From Deltaproteobacteria bacterium (GTDB lineage Bacteria > Desulfobacterota > Syntrophia > Syntrophales > UBA8958), in contig JAPLJZ010000126.1 of NCBI GenBank assembly GCA_026388335.1, positions 1-44,826 of the forward strand: DNA of 44,826 nucleotides. Reading direction: 5' to 3'. The notes below the pieces were generated by a model, which did no database searches, had not been told where the DNA came from, and saw only the letters and a program-made list of their open reading frames with translations. Each line of letters opens with the position of its first letter. The first letter of the stretch is position 1. This document shows, one piece after another, positions 44,061 through 44,826 of the stretch. The translations under genes and the position numbers were made by a program.

Positions 44061-44123
44061 TTTTTATATAACCTGTAACCTGGGATAGTTATTCTTTTGC
44101 CAACATCTTTCGGTTTGCTGGCT

Positions 44124-44157
44124 ACTCTCAGGTACAGGGCGGCACGGTAGTGAGAGT
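44124..44157 (+). repeat. Inverted repeat upstream of the DUF2892 gene
   Basis: ACTCTCA and TGAGAGT enclose a GC-rich 20-base loop (GGTACAGGG...GGTAG). It lies 57 bases before the next start; it could be a hairpin in the leader or the end of the previous transcript. Confidence 0.4.
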
Positions 44158-44213
44158 GCATGGTCTCATGGTGTAATCGATCATTATCGAAGGAACTACG
44201 AGGAGGAACGCAT

Positions 44214-44411
44214 ATGGAACGAAACGTGGGTACCATTGACAGGGTCATCCGGCTCGTGGTGGCGATCCTTTTTATAATTGCCAATGTCGCGAGCTGGGTA
44301 ACGGGCATTGCGGGTCTCGTCCTCGCCATCCTTGCCGGCATGCTCCTTTCAAGCGTTGCATCAGGACACTGCACGCTCTATGTGATGCTGGGAATTAAAA
44401 AGACGACTTAA
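44214..44411 (+). CDS. DUF2892 inner-membrane protein
   Basis: 65 residues from ATG 44214, which has GAGGAGGAAC upstream. MERNVGTIDRVIRLVVAILF begins the typical YgaP-like DUF2892 domain: two membrane helices (about 10-28 and 31-48) followed by SGHCTLYVMLGI. The family often has the C-P-L motif; here it is C-T-L. Function is not established; in some proteins the domain is fused to rhodanese, which is absent here. Confidence 0.85.
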   Translation: MERNVGTIDRVIRLVVAILFIIANVASWVTGIAGLVLAILAGMLLSSVASGHCTLYVMLGIKKTT

Positions 44412-44799
44412 CCGGAACCGGTAAAAGCCCGTCCTCCGTTACTGCGGCGGACGGGTTCCGTCCGTGCGCCGAGTGACATAAGGGCAGTATCAGGGATTTT
44501 TGAGACTACACGTTCAACAGGCAATTATTATCTCAATTCCAAATAAAAAACCCTTGCTTAGGAGATGAATAAAGGCCCGAATTTATTTAAATTTGATCAA
44601 GATCGGCCATACTGATAGCAAAAACGATAAAGGAAATATCAGCTCATTTCGCTTAATTGCGGTCGAAACATGCATATTGGGGAGATTGATTAATCTGCAT
44701 AAACCACTACCTCTGGTAGTGGTACAATAAGCAGGTTAAACCGTTTAAGTTGTTATAATGTACCTCCCTCCTGAAAGGTACCATTGGAGGGAGGTACAA
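44412..44799. other. 388-base intergenic region and transposon left end
   Basis: No gene. A GC-rich hairpin (CCCGTCCTCCG / CGGCGGACGGG, about 44429-44456) without a T-run follows the DUF2892 gene and may end its transcript. The AT-rich stretch 44515-44690 shows nothing I can name. From about 44700 the IS200/IS605-like left end begins. Confidence 0.5.
44761..44796 (+). promoter_or_regulatory. Hairpin hiding the transposase ribosome binding site
   Basis: TACCTCCCTCC (44761-44771) pairs perfectly over 11 bp with GGAGGGAGGTA (44786-44796), and the latter is the only Shine-Dalgarno before ATG 44800. The stem would block ribosome loading, a recognised way of keeping IS200-type transposase scarce. 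Confidence 0.75.
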
Positions 44800-44826
44800 A
44801 TGAAGAGTCGATTTAGGAAGTTATCA
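44800..44826 (+). CDS. tnpA: IS200/IS605-family transposase TnpA, first 9 codons
   Basis: Only MKSRFRKLS is inside the window. This is very close to the start of many IS200/IS605 and REP-associated Y1 transposases (M-S-R-F-R-K-L-S). With the hairpins upstream the assignment is good, but the catalytic HUH and Tyr residues lie outside. Confidence 0.6.

Larger units (their letters stand above)
44700..44826 (+). mobile_element. Left end of an IS200/IS605-family element (runs off window)
   Basis: A perfect hairpin ACCACTACC-TCT-GGTAGTGGT (44703-44723) sits about 80 bases before a TnpA-like start, as the subterminal hairpin recognised by Y1 transposases does. A -10-like TATAAT occurs at 44754-44759. 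The right end is outside the window. Confidence 0.65.

Overview
The window looks like a chromosomal segment of a strictly anaerobic, syntrophic-type deltaproteobacterium (Syntrophaceae-like: Syntrophus/Smithella relatives). This is inferred from the mix of a PyrK/PyrD type 1B dihydroorotate dehydrogenase, tandem MTA/SAH deaminases, a DUF362 ferredoxin-like protein, an HD-GYP protein, a multi-PAS hybrid kinase, bactofilin next to an M23 peptidase, and a GH57-GT5 fusion. No rRNA marker is present, so the taxonomy is a guess from gene style. Core genes look moderately GC-rich; the dnd region and the tRNA-Leu insert are visibly more AT-rich.

Layout. 1-7788: housekeeping block with the pyrK 3' end, pyrD and an MBL hydrolase on the + strand, then an HD-GYP sensor and the DEAH helicase HrpA on the - strand. 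8116-8727: small membrane protein whose 3' end runs into a mosaic copy of two hrpA pieces (8713-8799). 8890-14835: accessory island 1, with an orphan ParB followed by a 16-bp palindrome, REP-like hairpins, a tightly packed operon (unknown protein, 36-aa micro-ORF, MmeI-like restriction-methylation enzyme), a Bro-N protein and a nucleotidyltransferase remnant. 14988-17690: GH57-GT5 glucan synthase.

17768-26135: accessory island 2 and the most interesting part. A DndA-like cysteine desulfurase (+) converges on a translationally coupled five-gene minus-strand operon: dndC, dndD, a DndE domain fused to a HerA-like ATPase, a GHKL/MORC-type ATPase, and a Rossmann methyltransferase-like protein. dndC-dndD overlap by 8 bp and the last two junctions are 1-bp TAATG overlaps. 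No dndB and no dndFGH genes are seen. The reading is a DNA phosphorothioation system in which a GHKL-ATPase/methyltransferase-like pair occupies the effector position.

26343-30658: DUF4139 secreted protein and two tandem MTA/SAH deaminases. 30785-32122: tRNA-Leu(UAA) with a 1.2-kb AT-rich insert bounded by 60-bp direct repeats of the tRNA 3' half, a mini integrative element without an integrase. 32383-35456: envelope cluster (SUEL-lectin-like protein, two Cys-rich lipoproteins with twin CX3C motifs, and two proteins sharing a DUF1566/Lcl module, one of them fused to a caspase-like domain). 35729-44411: hybrid histidine kinase, an AtpI/AtpZ-like pair, M23 peptidase and bactofilin, two Fe-S proteins, and small GYD and DUF2892 proteins. 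The window ends in the first codons of an IS200/IS605-type transposase whose ribosome binding site is buried in a hairpin.
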